Source: Streptomyces tropicalis (GTDB lineage: Bacteria > Actinomycetota > Actinomycetes > Streptomycetales > Streptomycetaceae). From it: 64,000 nucleotides of DNA. The notes beneath the pieces are model-generated. The model was not told the origin of the DNA. It made no database searches and worked only from the letters and a program-made list of their open reading frames with translations. The DNA is taken from positions 1 to 64,000 of the forward strand of contig NZ_JARJBB010000003.1 in NCBI RefSeq assembly GCF_029269835.1. The letters run 5' to 3'. Shown piece after piece: positions 47,360 to 58,961 of this stretch. Position numbers and translations under genes: made by a program. The number at the start of each line of letters is the position of its first letter. Position 1 is the stretch's first letter.

Positions 47360-49143
47360 GGTGTGTCCTCCTCCACGGCGATGCCCGCGCGGGTGCCGGG
47401 TTCCGGCCCGGGCCATGATCCGGCATGCCCGTCGGCCCGGCCGGTGCCGGGCGCCTCCGCCCCGGGCCGGCGCGTCCCGGCAGAAGCCCCGGCGGTCGCC
47501 CCGGCCCCCGGTCCGGGTGCCGTCCCCGGGTCCGGGTCGGAGAGTGCCTCCGGCAGGACGACCGTGAACTGCGCGCCACCGCCGTCCGCCTCGTCCACCG
47601 CCACGCTGCCGCCCTGCCGTTCGGCGAACCGGCTCACCAGGGCGAGACCGATCCCGCGCCGGCCGTGCGCCGGAGGGCGCTTGGTCGACCAGCCCTCCGT
47701 GAAGATCACGTCCCGCCGGTCCGCGGGGATTCCGGGCCCGGTGTCGCGCACGCGGAGCACCGCGGTGCGCTGCTCGGCGCGCAGTTCGACCTCCACGCGC
47801 GCGTGCGGCGTGGCGGCGACGGCGTCGAGGGCGTTGTCGACCAGGTTGCCGACGACGGTGACCAGGCCGCGCGGGTCGACCAGCCGGTCCGGCAGCCAGG
47901 TGCGGTCCGACACCCACAGCGCCACGCCGCGCTCGGCCGCGACCGTCGCCTTGCCGACCAGCAGGGCGGCAAGCAGCGGGTCGTGGATCCTCTCGGTGAC
48001 CTGCTCGGCCGTCGCCCGGTGGTCGCCGACCACCTCGCCGACGAACTCGACGGCGTCGTCGTACATTTCCAGCTCCAGCAGCCCGAGCAGGGTGTGCATG
48101 CGGTTGGCGTGCTCGTGGTCCTGGGCACGCAGGGCGTCGATCAGACCGCGGGTGGAGTCCAGCTCCCGGCCGAGCTGCTCCAGTTCGGTCCGGTCGCGCA
48201 GGGTGGCGACCGCCCCGCCGTCGCCGGTGGGCATCCGGTTGGCGACGAGTACGCGCTGCCCGCGCACCGTGAGCAGGTCGGTGCCCGTCACCCGGCCGGC
48301 CAGCACGTCGGTGGTGCGCCCGGTGCCGAGAGCCTCGTCCGGTGACCTGCCGACCACCTCGTCGCCGATGCGCAGGAGCCGTCGCGCCTCGTCGTTGAGC
48401 AGCCGGATGCGTCCGGCGCGGTCCAGGGCCACCACCCCCTCCCGGATGCCGTGCAGCACCGCCTCGCGCTCCGCGAGCAGGGCCGCGATGTCGGAGAACG
48501 CCAGGTCCCTGGTCTGCCGCTGGACCCGGCGCGAGACCAGCCAGGCGGCCAGCGCGCCGACCGCCAGGGCCCCGCCCGCGTAGGCGAGCAGCCCGGGGAT
48601 GGCGTCGACCAGCCGGCTGCGGACGCTGTCGTACGCGATGCCCACCGAGACGGCCCCGACGATCCTTCCACGGGCGTCCCGGAGCGGCACCTTGCCGCGG
48701 GCCGAGCGGGCCAGGGTGCCCTTGTCGATCTGCATGACGTCCTGACCGGCCAGGGCCGCGCTCGGGTCGGTCGAGACGGTCCGGCCGACCTGCCGCGGGT
48801 CCGGGTGCGACCAGCGCACGTGCCGCCAGTCCACGACCACGACGTACTCCGCGCCGGTGGCGTGACGGATCCGCTCGGCCTCGCGCTGCACGGGACCGCC
48901 GACCGTCGGGGCGGTGTTCTCCATGTCCCGGGCGATCTGCGGGTCCTGGGCGGTGGTCTGCGCGATGGACAGCGCGCGCCGCATCGCCTGGTCGTCCAGC
49001 TGGTGGCTCAGCGGGGCGAGGAACAGCCCGGTGGCGAGGACCGCGGTGCCCGCCGCGATCGCCAGCTGCATCATCAGCACCTGCGAGAACACCCGCCGCG
49101 GCAGGCCGAATCTTCTCCGGCGTGCGGGGGGAGCGGCAGTCAT
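47356..49143 (-). CDS. CitA/DcuS-family sensor histidine kinase
   Basis: Encodes 595 residues. A first membrane helix (VLMMQLAIAAGTAVLATGLFLAPL) and a second (LLAYAGGALAVGALAAWLVS) bracket an extracytoplasmic sensor domain of about 140 residues that contains HPDPRQVGRTV. A PAS domain (EAVLHGIREGVVALDRAGRIRLLN) leads to the dimerisation domain with His in DHEHANRMHTLLGLLEL and an ATPase with NLVDNALDAV and DTGPGIP. A carboxylate ligand is expected from the family. The C-terminal tail (about 60 residues) is Gly/Ala/Pro-rich. It is an operon with the regulator (overlap). Confidence 0.9.
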   Translation of the reverse strand: MTAAPPARRRRFGLPRRVFSQVLMMQLAIAAGTAVLATGLFLAPLSHQLDDQAMRRALSIAQTTAQDPQIARDMENTAPTVGGPVQREAERIRHATGAEYVVVVDWRHVRWSHPDPRQVGRTVSTDPSAALAGQDVMQIDKGTLARSARGKVPLRDARGRIVGAVSVGIAYDSVRSRLVDAIPGLLAYAGGALAVGALAAWLVSRRVQRQTRDLAFSDIAALLAEREAVLHGIREGVVALDRAGRIRLLNDEARRLLRIGDEVVGRSPDEALGTGRTTDVLAGRVTGTDLLTVRGQRVLVANRMPTGDGGAVATLRDRTELEQLGRELDSTRGLIDALRAQDHEHANRMHTLLGLLELEMYDDAVEFVGEVVGDHRATAEQVTERIHDPLLAALLVGKATVAAERGVALWVSDRTWLPDRLVDPRGLVTVVGNLVDNALDAVAATPHARVEVELRAEQRTAVLRVRDTGPGIPADRRDVIFTEGWSTKRPPAHGRRGIGLALVSRFAERQGGSVAVDEADGGGAQFTVVLPEALSDPDPGTAPGPGAGATAGASAGTRRPGAEAPGTGRADGHAGSWPGPEPGTRAGIAVEEDTP

Positions 49144-49329
49144 GCCCCAGACCGTACGTCGGGGCATCCGCCCCGCCCAGGGGATGTGGCGCGGATTACG
49201 TGGTCCGGCCGGCCTGCGGGAGGCCGAGTGCTGCCGCCCGGCCGCGCCGGCGCGGCCGGGCGCGGCGCTGCGGTCCGGTCGTCCGAGCGGAACCGGCCGG
49301 CGCCGGCGCCCGTCGTGGCGGCCCCGGTG

Positions 49330-50271
49330 TCAGCCGGCGAGCCGAGTGGCCGTCAGCGCGCGCACCGAAACGACGTCCATGCGCGCGGGCGTTCCCAGCA
49401 CCGCCGCCCCGCAGCTCTCCGGCCGCGGCGGCAGGGAGGCTCCCCGGGCCACGGTCACGTGCCACCGGCGCCCGTCGGCGTGGGCCACGGTCACCGCCCA
49501 GCGCGGGGCGGCGCCGTCCACGCGGACGACGGACAGCGCGTCCGCGGCGTCCTCGCCGCTCGCCCTGCGCACAGCCAGCTCGGCAGCCTGTCCGGGCCGG
49601 TCCCAGGCGGTGCGCCCCCGGCAGCCCTCGACCACGATCCGGCCCTCCCGGACGGCGTGCAGTGCCTCCTCGACGTCCCGGGCCGCGGCCCGGCCGTAGA
49701 CGTAGCCGTACGGCAGCACCAGCACCGTCGGCGAGAAGCGGTGCCCTCCGAGATGGGTGACCTCCCAGACGCCCTCGACGCCGGAACCGGCCAGCTCGGT
49801 CGCGAGCGGGCGGCCGAGGAGGGCGCAGCACCGGTCGCGCTTGGCGTTGGTGCACACCAGGGCCAGCGGGGCGCCCGTGTGGGCCCGGCCCTCCAGCGCC
49901 GCGTCGAAGGAGCGGTGGTCGCCCCGGCCGAGTGCGGCGAAGTCGAGGTCGAGCAGCCGTTCCGGAGCGGTGGTGGCGGCGTGGCGCAGCCAGCCCTTCC
50001 CCGGAAGGGTGTGGGCCGCGTACACGCGCCGTACGGACGGCGTGCGGCAGTCGGCGTGGCGGCCCGGCGGGCGGATCAGCGCGACCCGGACGCCCGTACC
50101 CCGGGCGGCCCGCTCCAGGGCATGGCCCAGGGCCGGATCCAGGTGGCTGGACGTGAGCGCCTTGGCGCCCCACGGGCCCGGCTGCTCCAGCAGCAGCCAG
50201 GTGGCCGCCGTCGCCGCGGTGGCGGACAGCGGCTCGTCGTGGTCCCGGGAGACGGTCGCGCACGTACTCAC
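49330..50271 (-). CDS. sucrase/ferredoxin-like protein (thioredoxin-fold)
   Basis: Encodes 313 residues of the sucrase/ferredoxin-like family (PF06999). Hallmarks are GPWGAKAL near the N-terminus, LVCTNAKRDRCCALLGRPLA and HLGGHRFSPTVLVLPYGYVYGR, in a thioredoxin-like fold with three cysteines in CTNAKRDRCC. The family is annotated as a ferredoxin-like electron-transfer protein, but activity is not established here. An iron box directly precedes the GTG start, so expression should rise when iron is scarce. No Shine-Dalgarno is visible. Confidence 0.8.
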   Translation of the reverse strand: MSTCATVSRDHDEPLSATAATAATWLLLEQPGPWGAKALTSSHLDPALGHALERAARGTGVRVALIRPPGRHADCRTPSVRRVYAAHTLPGKGWLRHAATTAPERLLDLDFAALGRGDHRSFDAALEGRAHTGAPLALVCTNAKRDRCCALLGRPLATELAGSGVEGVWEVTHLGGHRFSPTVLVLPYGYVYGRAAARDVEEALHAVREGRIVVEGCRGRTAWDRPGQAAELAVRRASGEDAADALSVVRVDGAAPRWAVTVAHADGRRWHVTVARGASLPPRPESCGAAVLGTPARMDVVSVRALTATRLAG

Positions 50272-50290
50272 AGAGGTGAGCCTAACCTGA
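50272..50290. promoter_or_regulatory. iron box (DmdR1/IdeR-type)
   Basis: AGAGGTGAGCCTAACCTGA agrees with the DtxR-family operator TTAGGTTAGCCTAACCTAA at 15 of 19 positions. It lies next to the start codon of the sucrase/ferredoxin-like gene, a position that would block transcription or initiation. Confidence 0.85.
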
Positions 50291-50473
50291 GTTGAGGGGG
50301 AGGCGCTTTCGGCCGCCGCAGTGTCCTCACGGCGTGGCGCGTCAGCGGCCGTTCCGCGCCTCAGACGTGGTGGGCGGCGGTGGTGACGGACGCCGGAGGA
50401 GCCTGGGCGCGAGCGGCCTCGGCGGTCGGCCGGGGGGAGGGGATCGGGCGGGATCGGGCGGTGACCCGTCCGG

Positions 50474-51742
50474 TCAGCCGGGCAGGGGCTGCGGTGGCCG
50501 GGGTCCGACGTACTGTCCGCTCGGGCGCATGCGCAACGGGCGTTCCCCGTACTCCTCCAGGGCGTGGGCGATCCAGCCGGCCGTGCGTGCCACGGCGAAG
50601 ATCGTCTCGCCCGCGCTGGCCGGCATCGCGCTGGACGCCGTGAACACGGCGAGCGCCAGGTCGACGTTGGCGTGCAGCGGGCTGTGCCGGGCGGCGGTGG
50701 CCGCGACGTCGCGGGCGGCGGCGAGGGCCGGGGCGGCGTGCGGAACGTCCTCCAGGAGCGCGAACAGCACCCGCGCGCGTGGATCCTCGCCGGAGTACAG
50801 GCGGTGCCCGAGGCCGGGAATGCGGCGGCCCTCCCGGAGTTCGTCGGCGACGACCGGGCCGGCGGATCCGCGGTCGAGCACCTCCAGCAGGAGGCGGTGG
50901 GCCAGCCCGCTGGCCGCTCCGTGCAGAGGCCCCTCGATCACGCCGAGGCCTGCGGAGACCGCGGCGTAGGCGTGTGCGCGGGCGGAGGCGGCGACGCGTA
51001 CGGCGAGTGTCGAGGCGGCGAGGTCGTGGTCGGCGAGCAGGCCCAGTGCGGTGTCCAGCACCCGCAGCGTCGACTCGTCGGCGCGGCGGCCGCTGAGCCG
51101 CGTCCACAGGCGTCGCGCCAGCGGGCCCTCGTCACGCAGGCCGCGCGCAGCCGGCGGGAGCGCCGCGACGAGCGTGGGGATGAGAATGCGCGCGGTGCCG
51201 AGGACGGCTTCCTCGGACAAGTCGAAGCGGAGCGGGTCCGCGGCCGCGGCGGCGATCGCCGCGACCCGGAGCCGGTCGGCCGGTCCGGCGTGCTCGGGCA
51301 GGGCGTCGACGGCCCGCCGGGCCACGGCCACCGAGGACGAGGGGGCGGCGAGGGAGGCGCCGGGGTGCAGGGTCCCGGTCCACAGCCACTCGGCGACCTC
51401 CTCGTAGGGGTGCCGGGCGGCCAGCGCGGTCGCGTCGACACCGCGGTAGTAGTACTGGTTCTCCTCGATGAGCGTGATGCCGGTCCTCACGGACAGCTCG
51501 CCGGGGGAGGCCGAGCCGCCGCCGCTTTCCCGCCTGTTGCGGCGTGCGAGCGCCTCGACCTCGTGTGCGTCGAAGGTGCTGCCGCGCCCGCCGGGCACCC
51601 GTCGGCTGCTGAGCTGGCCGCGGCTGACGTACGCGTAGACGGTCTCGGGCTTCACCCCGAGCAGCTCGGCGGTCTCCCGGGTGCTGAGCCGCCGCTCCGA
51701 GGGGCTGCCGGAGGCGGGTGCTTGATCGCGCATGGGGTTCAC
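50474..51742 (-). CDS. citrate-synthase-family protein with N-terminal helix-turn-helix
   Basis: Encodes 422 residues. The N-terminal HTH (about 15-55) reads LSTRETAELLGVKPETVYAYVSRGQLSSRRV, a MerR/excisionase-type winged helix. A full citrate synthase-like domain follows, with ENQYYYRGVDATAL, the histidine of EGPLHGAASG, the second histidine of GLGHRLYSGEDPR, and the aspartate of HANVDLAL; these are the three catalytic positions. It could be an enzyme, a sensor regulator, or both. GTG at 51742 (with ATG at 51733 as alternative) and a -35/-10 pair TTGTCA-N16-TATAAA on this strand face it. It is divergent from a second citrate synthase. Confidence 0.85.
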   Translation of the reverse strand: MNPMRDQAPASGSPSERRLSTRETAELLGVKPETVYAYVSRGQLSSRRVPGGRGSTFDAHEVEALARRNRRESGGGSASPGELSVRTGITLIEENQYYYRGVDATALAARHPYEEVAEWLWTGTLHPGASLAAPSSSVAVARRAVDALPEHAGPADRLRVAAIAAAAADPLRFDLSEEAVLGTARILIPTLVAALPPAARGLRDEGPLARRLWTRLSGRRADESTLRVLDTALGLLADHDLAASTLAVRVAASARAHAYAAVSAGLGVIEGPLHGAASGLAHRLLLEVLDRGSAGPVVADELREGRRIPGLGHRLYSGEDPRARVLFALLEDVPHAAPALAAARDVAATAARHSPLHANVDLALAVFTASSAMPASAGETIFAVARTAGWIAHALEEYGERPLRMRPSGQYVGPRPPQPLPG

Positions 51743-51762
51743 CGTATCCGTCCACTTTTATA

Positions 51763-51781
51763 TTGAGTCAATCAATATTGA
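51763..51781. promoter_or_regulatory. double AT-rich palindrome between divergent citrate-synthase genes
   Basis: TTGAGTCAA (51763-51771) directly abuts the perfect palindrome TCAATATTGA (51772-51781). On the minus strand they overlap a TTGTCA-N16-TATAAA promoter of the HTH-citrate synthase. The stretch is strikingly AT-rich for this genome. Confidence 0.7.
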
Positions 51782-51831
51782 CAAGCATTCAGTCAACCAT
51801 GGACAGTCGGATCAAGTCCAGGGAGGAAGAC

Positions 51832-52995
51832 ATGTCCATCAACAGGGCCGCAGCCACTCTTGTCGACGTACCGCGGGGGCTCGCCGGAGTCGTGGTCGCC
51901 GACACCCGAATCGGTGACGTCCGCGGGGGCGAGGGCTTCTACCACTACCGGCACTACCCGGCCGTCGAGCTGGCGCAGACCCGCCGCTTCGAGGACGTCT
52001 GGCACCTGATGGTCCACGGCGAGCTGCCGGACGCCGCGCAGTCCGCCGCGTTCACGGCGCGGACCGCGGAACTGCGCGCGCTGCCCGAGGAGGTCCGGGC
52101 GGCGCTGCCCGCCCTCGCCGCGGCCTCCGCCCGCTCCGGCCCCCTGTCCGCGATGCGCACGGCGCTGTCGCTGCTGGGTGCGGCACGGGGCTTCCGGCCC
52201 GTGTACGACATCGACGCCGACGGCCGGCGGCAGGACACCCTCGTGGCCTGCGCCGCCGTGCCGACCCTGCTCGCCGCCCTGCATCGGCTCGGCCGGGGGA
52301 TGGCGCCCGTCGAGCCCCGAGAGGACCTCTCGTACGCGGCCAACTACCTGCACATGGTGACGGGTTCGGAGCCGGACGCCGACCGGGCCCGTGCGGTCGA
52401 GCACTACCTGATCTCCACCATTGATCACGGATTCAATGCATCAACCTTCACGGCGCGGGTGATCGCGTCCACGGGAGCGGACGTGGCCGCTTGTCTGGTG
52501 GGCGCCGTCGGCGCGCTCTCCGGACCGCTGCACGGTGGAGCGCCCAGCCGCGCGCTGGACACCCTCGACGCCATCGGAACGCCCGACCGCATCGACCCGT
52601 GGATACGGGAGCGCGTGCTCGCGGGTGAGCGCATCATGGGCTTCGGCCATGCGGTCTACCGCACCGAGGACCCCCGTTCCCGCATGCTCCGGGAGATCGC
52701 CCAGCGCTTCGGCGGGCCGCGCGTCGACTTCGCCGTCGAGGTGGAGCGCCGGGTGGAGGCGATCCTGGCCGAACTGAAGCCGGGCCGCGAACTCCACACG
52801 AACGTTGAGTTCTACGCCGGCGTGGTCATGGAACTCTGCGGACTGCCGCGGGAGATGTTCACGCCGACCTTCGCCGCGGGCCGGGTGGTCGGCTGGAGCG
52901 CGAACATCCTCGAACAGGCCGAGGACTCGAAGATCATCCGTCCGGTGGCACGGTACGTGGGCCCGGAGCCGGTCGCGGCCGTGCCGGCGGCCTGA
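51832..52995 (+). CDS. citrate synthase-like enzyme
   Basis: Encodes 387 residues with the citrate synthase fold: FYHYRHYPAVELA, the histidine in SGPLHGGAPS, the second histidine in GFGHAVYRTEDPRS, and TNVEFYAGVVME near the end. In typical citrate synthases the last motif has Asp (NVDF), so the catalytic Asp appears as Glu here, and the enzyme may be altered in rate or specificity (methylcitrate or similar). ATG at 51832 follows GGGAGGAAGAC; a start at 51799 is also possible. It is divergent from the HTH homologue, with which it shares the promoter region. Confidence 0.85.
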   Translation: MSINRAAATLVDVPRGLAGVVVADTRIGDVRGGEGFYHYRHYPAVELAQTRRFEDVWHLMVHGELPDAAQSAAFTARTAELRALPEEVRAALPALAAASARSGPLSAMRTALSLLGAARGFRPVYDIDADGRRQDTLVACAAVPTLLAALHRLGRGMAPVEPREDLSYAANYLHMVTGSEPDADRARAVEHYLISTIDHGFNASTFTARVIASTGADVAACLVGAVGALSGPLHGGAPSRALDTLDAIGTPDRIDPWIRERVLAGERIMGFGHAVYRTEDPRSRMLREIAQRFGGPRVDFAVEVERRVEAILAELKPGRELHTNVEFYAGVVMELCGLPREMFTPTFAAGRVVGWSANILEQAEDSKIIRPVARYVGPEPVAAVPAA

Positions 52996-53482
52996 ACTCC
53001 CGCGCCGCGGCCCGGGGTACGGCTCCCGGGCCGTGGCGCGCCCGGCCCCGGCCCGAGCCGTGGCGACGAGCCTGTGGCAACGGGCGCCACGGCGCCGGCC
53101 GCCCAGGCCCGGACCCCAGACCCGGCTCCCTGGCCCGGCCCCACCGCGCGCGCCCTACCGCGCGCCGCCCCCGCCAGTGGTCCCGCCCCCGCCAGCGGTC
53201 CCTCCCCGAGTCGGTGGTCCGGTCCTCGGCCGGTGGTCCCGTCCCGGACCGGTGGTCCCGTTCTCGGGCGCCGCACCCGTCCTGCCTCGGGCGCCGCACC
53301 CGCTCCGCTCTCGGGCGCCGCGACTGCCCGGTCCTCGGGCACCCGCTCCGGCGCCGGAGCCGTCGTGGTGCCCGCCGGTCTCCTCGCGGCCCCCGGGTTC
53401 GTATCCTGGGCCGGTAGTCGAAGGACCGAGCGGCACCCGGCCCGCGGGGAGGCGTGCGCGCCGGCGTGAGAGAGGTCGCACG
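52996..53482. other. 487-bp intergenic region with dispersed short repeats
   Basis: No gene is supported. Between 53163 and 53340 there are CGCCAG(T/C)GGTCC twice, GGTGGTCC four times and CTCGGGCGCCGC three times. TATCCT near 53402 is a possible -10 box for the CobW gene. Confidence 0.4.
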
Positions 53483-54706
53483 GTGAGCCAGCCGCACCCT
53501 GTCCCGGAGGCGATCCGGGACGCGAGTCCGAGTCCGCTGCCCGCTCCCGGCGCTCCGGACCCCCTGCATGCGGCCCCGCCCCAGACCCCCGTCGTCGTGC
53601 TCGCCGGATTCCTCGGCTCCGGCAAGACCACCCTGCTCAACCACCTGCTCCACCGCAGCGGGGGCAGCCGCATCGGCGCCGTCGTCAACGACTTCGGTGC
53701 CATCGAGATCGACGCCATGGCGGTCGCCGGGGCGCTCGGGGACTCCACGGTCTCCCTCGGCAACGGCTGCCTGTGCTGCGCCGTGGACGCGAGCGAACTC
53801 GACGTCTACCTCGACCGGCTGACCCGGCCGTCCGCCGGGATCGACGTCGTCGTCATCGAGGCCAGCGGGCTCGCGGAGCCGCAGGAACTCGTGCGCATGG
53901 TGCTGGCCAGCGAGAACCCGGGAGTCGTCTACGGCGGACTGGTGGTGGTCGTCGACGCCGCCGAGTTCCACGCCACCCGTGCCCGGCACCCCGAGGTCGA
54001 CCGCCATCTCGCCATCGCCGACCTCGTCGTCGTCAACAAGGCCGACCGGGCGGAGGACGCCGAGGCGGTGCTCGCTCTCGTACGGACCCTCGTCGACGGA
54101 GCCGCCGTCGTCCCGGCCACCTACGGCCGGGTCGATCCCGAGTTCCTCTTCGACTGCCGGCCGGCCGCGGAGCGCAGGGGCCAGCTGTCCTTCGACGACC
54201 TGCACGACGAGCCGGACGAGTACCCCGGGGAATCCGGTCAGGGCCCCGGCTCCGGCACGGGGCACGGTCACGCCGGACATCTGCACACCGGCTACGACAG
54301 CCTGTCCGTCACCGCCGACGTGCCCCTGAACCCGCGCCGGCTCCTGGAGTTCCTCGACAGCCGGCCCGACGGGCTCTACCGGATCAAGGGGTACGTGGAC
54401 CTCGGCCCCCACGATCCCCGCAACCGCTACGCCGTCCACGCCGTCGGGCGGTTCCTGCGCTTCTACCCGGAGCCCTGGCCCGCCGGCGCCCCGCGCCTCA
54501 GCCGGCTGGTGCTCATCGGGTCCGGCATCGACACCGCGGACCTCGGCAGGGAACTCGAGGCGTGCAAGGACGATGCCCCGCACGCCGACGAGCACGGCAT
54601 GTGGGGCATCCTGCGCTACGTACAGGACCCGGACGAGGACGAACCCCGTCCGGATCCCGGGCCCAGCGCGGAAGCGGACCCGTACGGCGACGACTCCTGG
54701 ACCTGA
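53483..54706 (+). CDS. CobW/YjiA-type GTPase (metal chaperone)
   Basis: Encodes 407 residues of the G3E family. Walker A is GFLGSGKTTLLN, the CXCC metal motif is in NGCLCCAVD, switch II gives VVIEASGLAEP, and NKAD is the guanine specificity motif. A His-rich stretch (GHGHAGHLHTG, about residues 260-270) points to metal (zinc) storage or transfer. GTG follows GAGAGG. It is likely regulated by zinc or cobalt, but no Zur box was identified. Confidence 0.88.
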   Translation: MSQPHPVPEAIRDASPSPLPAPGAPDPLHAAPPQTPVVVLAGFLGSGKTTLLNHLLHRSGGSRIGAVVNDFGAIEIDAMAVAGALGDSTVSLGNGCLCCAVDASELDVYLDRLTRPSAGIDVVVIEASGLAEPQELVRMVLASENPGVVYGGLVVVVDAAEFHATRARHPEVDRHLAIADLVVVNKADRAEDAEAVLALVRTLVDGAAVVPATYGRVDPEFLFDCRPAAERRGQLSFDDLHDEPDEYPGESGQGPGSGTGHGHAGHLHTGYDSLSVTADVPLNPRRLLEFLDSRPDGLYRIKGYVDLGPHDPRNRYAVHAVGRFLRFYPEPWPAGAPRLSRLVLIGSGIDTADLGRELEACKDDAPHADEHGMWGILRYVQDPDEDEPRPDPGPSAEADPYGDDSWT

Positions 54707-54778
54707 CCGCGACCCGAACGGACCCGGGGCCCGGCCGCGCGCGGTCCGCTCCGCGCGCAGCTCCGGTCTCCGGCCCGC

Positions 54779-57232
<2,454 letters not shown>

Positions 57233-57584
57233 CGCTGCCGGCTCCTTGCTGAAGCGTGGGACGGGATCTGACGCGGACCATTGTGGACCTCCGGACCGAC
57301 ACGGTGGACCAGGACCCGGCACCAACGGTCCCGCGGGCGGTCCCGGACGCCCCGGAAAGGCGCTCCGCGGGCGCCCCGCCGCCTCGTCGCGCCGCCGCCC
57401 GCCGCCTCGTCGCCCGCCGCCGCCCGCAGCGCCCGGGCAAACTGCGCGCGGGCACGGATCGGGTTCTCGCTCTCGGCGTACTGCCTCCGGGAACTTCGCC
57501 AGGGGTCCGTGCGCTTGCATACAGTGGCAGGACGGCAGGAAAACGGCGGTTTCGACGACCGCCATCGCGATCGAAGGGACGTAC
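57233..57584. other. 352-bp divergent intergenic region between parC and the M16 operon
   Basis: It holds the promoter of parC and that of the M16 operon. I see no gene and no strong repeat; the sequence is GC-rich. Confidence 0.35.
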
Positions 57585-58961
57585 ATGCCCATGGGTCACA
57601 CGGCCACAGCCGAGGCAGGCTCCGGCGGCCTGACAGCGACCGAGCACCGCCTGTCCAACGGCCTGCGCGTGGTGCTCTCCGAGGACCACCTGACCCCGGT
57701 CGCGGCGGTGTGCCTCTGGTACGACGTCGGTTCGCGCCACGAGGTCAAGGGGCGTACCGGCCTGGCTCACCTTTTCGAGCACCTGATGTTCCAGGGGTCC
57801 GCCCAGGTCCAGGGCAACGGCCACTTCGAGCTCGTCCAGGGCGCGGGCGGCTCGCTGAACGGCACCACCAGCTTCGAGCGGACCAACTACTTCGAGACCA
57901 TGCCCGCCCACCAGCTGGAGCTCGCGCTCTGGCTGGAGGCCGACCGCATGGGCTCCCTGCTCGCCGCCCTCGACGACGAGTCCATGGAGAACCAGCGGGA
58001 CGTCGTGAAGAACGAGCGCCGCCAGCGCTACGACAACGTCCCCTACGGCACCGCCTTCGAGCGGCTGACCGCCCTGGCCTACCCGGAGGGCCACCCGTAC
58101 CACCACACGCCCATCGGCTCGATGGCCGACCTGGACGCGGCCACCCTGGAGGACGCCCGCGCGTTCTTCCGGACGTACTACGCGCCGAACAACGCCGTCC
58201 TGTCGGTCGTCGGCGACATCGACCCGGTGCAGACGCTCGCCTGGATCGAGAAGTACTTCGGGTCGATCGCCTCCCACGACGGCAAGCCCGCGCCCCGCGA
58301 CGGCGCGCTGCCCGACGTCATCGGCGGGCAGCTGCGCGAGGTCGTCGAGGAGGAGGTCCCGGCACGCGCCCTGATGGCCGCCTACCGCCTCCCGCAGGAC
58401 GGCACGTGCGCGTGCGACGCGGCCGACCTGGCCCTGACCGTCCTCGGCGGCGGCGAGTCCTCCCGCCTCTACAACCGGCTGGTGCGGCGCGACCGTACCG
58501 CCGTCGCCGCCGGCTTCGGCCTGCTGCGGCTGGCCGGCGCGCCGTCGCTGGGCTGGCTGGACGTCAAGACCTCCGGCGACGTCGAGGTGCCCGTCGTCGA
58601 GGCGGCCATCGACGAGGAGCTCGCCCGGTTCGCCGAGGAGGGCCCGACGGCCGAGGAGATGGAGCGGGCCCAGGCCCAGCTGGAGCGCGAGTGGCTCGAC
58701 CGGCTCGGCACGGTCGCCGGCCGCGCCGACGAACTGTGCCGGTACGCCGTCCTGTTCGGCGACCCGCAGCTCGCGCTGACCGCCGTGCAGCGGGTCCTGG
58801 AGGTGACGCCGGAGGAGGTCCGGGCGATCGCCGAGGCCCGGCTGCGGCCGGACAACCGCGCGGTGCTCGTCTACGAGCCGGTCGCGGGCGGCGCCCAGGA
58901 CGCCGACGCCCAGGACGCGGACGCCGCGGCCACCGACGACACCGAGGAGGCGGCGAAGTGA
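57585..58961 (+). CDS. M16 metallopeptidase, catalytic subunit
   Basis: Encodes 458 residues. The inverted zinc motif is HLFEHLMFQG (His62, Glu65, His66), and a distal glutamate in ENQRDVVKNERRQRY is the third ligand. The C-terminal half has GGGESSRLYNRLVRRD, a substrate-binding segment. It is expected to cleave small peptides, and the lack of a signal peptide suggests a cytoplasmic location. ATG follows GAAGGGA. The stop overlaps the second M16 gene. Confidence 0.92.
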   Translation: MPMGHTATAEAGSGGLTATEHRLSNGLRVVLSEDHLTPVAAVCLWYDVGSRHEVKGRTGLAHLFEHLMFQGSAQVQGNGHFELVQGAGGSLNGTTSFERTNYFETMPAHQLELALWLEADRMGSLLAALDDESMENQRDVVKNERRQRYDNVPYGTAFERLTALAYPEGHPYHHTPIGSMADLDAATLEDARAFFRTYYAPNNAVLSVVGDIDPVQTLAWIEKYFGSIASHDGKPAPRDGALPDVIGGQLREVVEEEVPARALMAAYRLPQDGTCACDAADLALTVLGGGESSRLYNRLVRRDRTAVAAGFGLLRLAGAPSLGWLDVKTSGDVEVPVVEAAIDEELARFAEEGPTAEEMERAQAQLEREWLDRLGTVAGRADELCRYAVLFGDPQLALTAVQRVLEVTPEEVRAIAEARLRPDNRAVLVYEPVAGGAQDADAQDADAAATDDTEEAAK

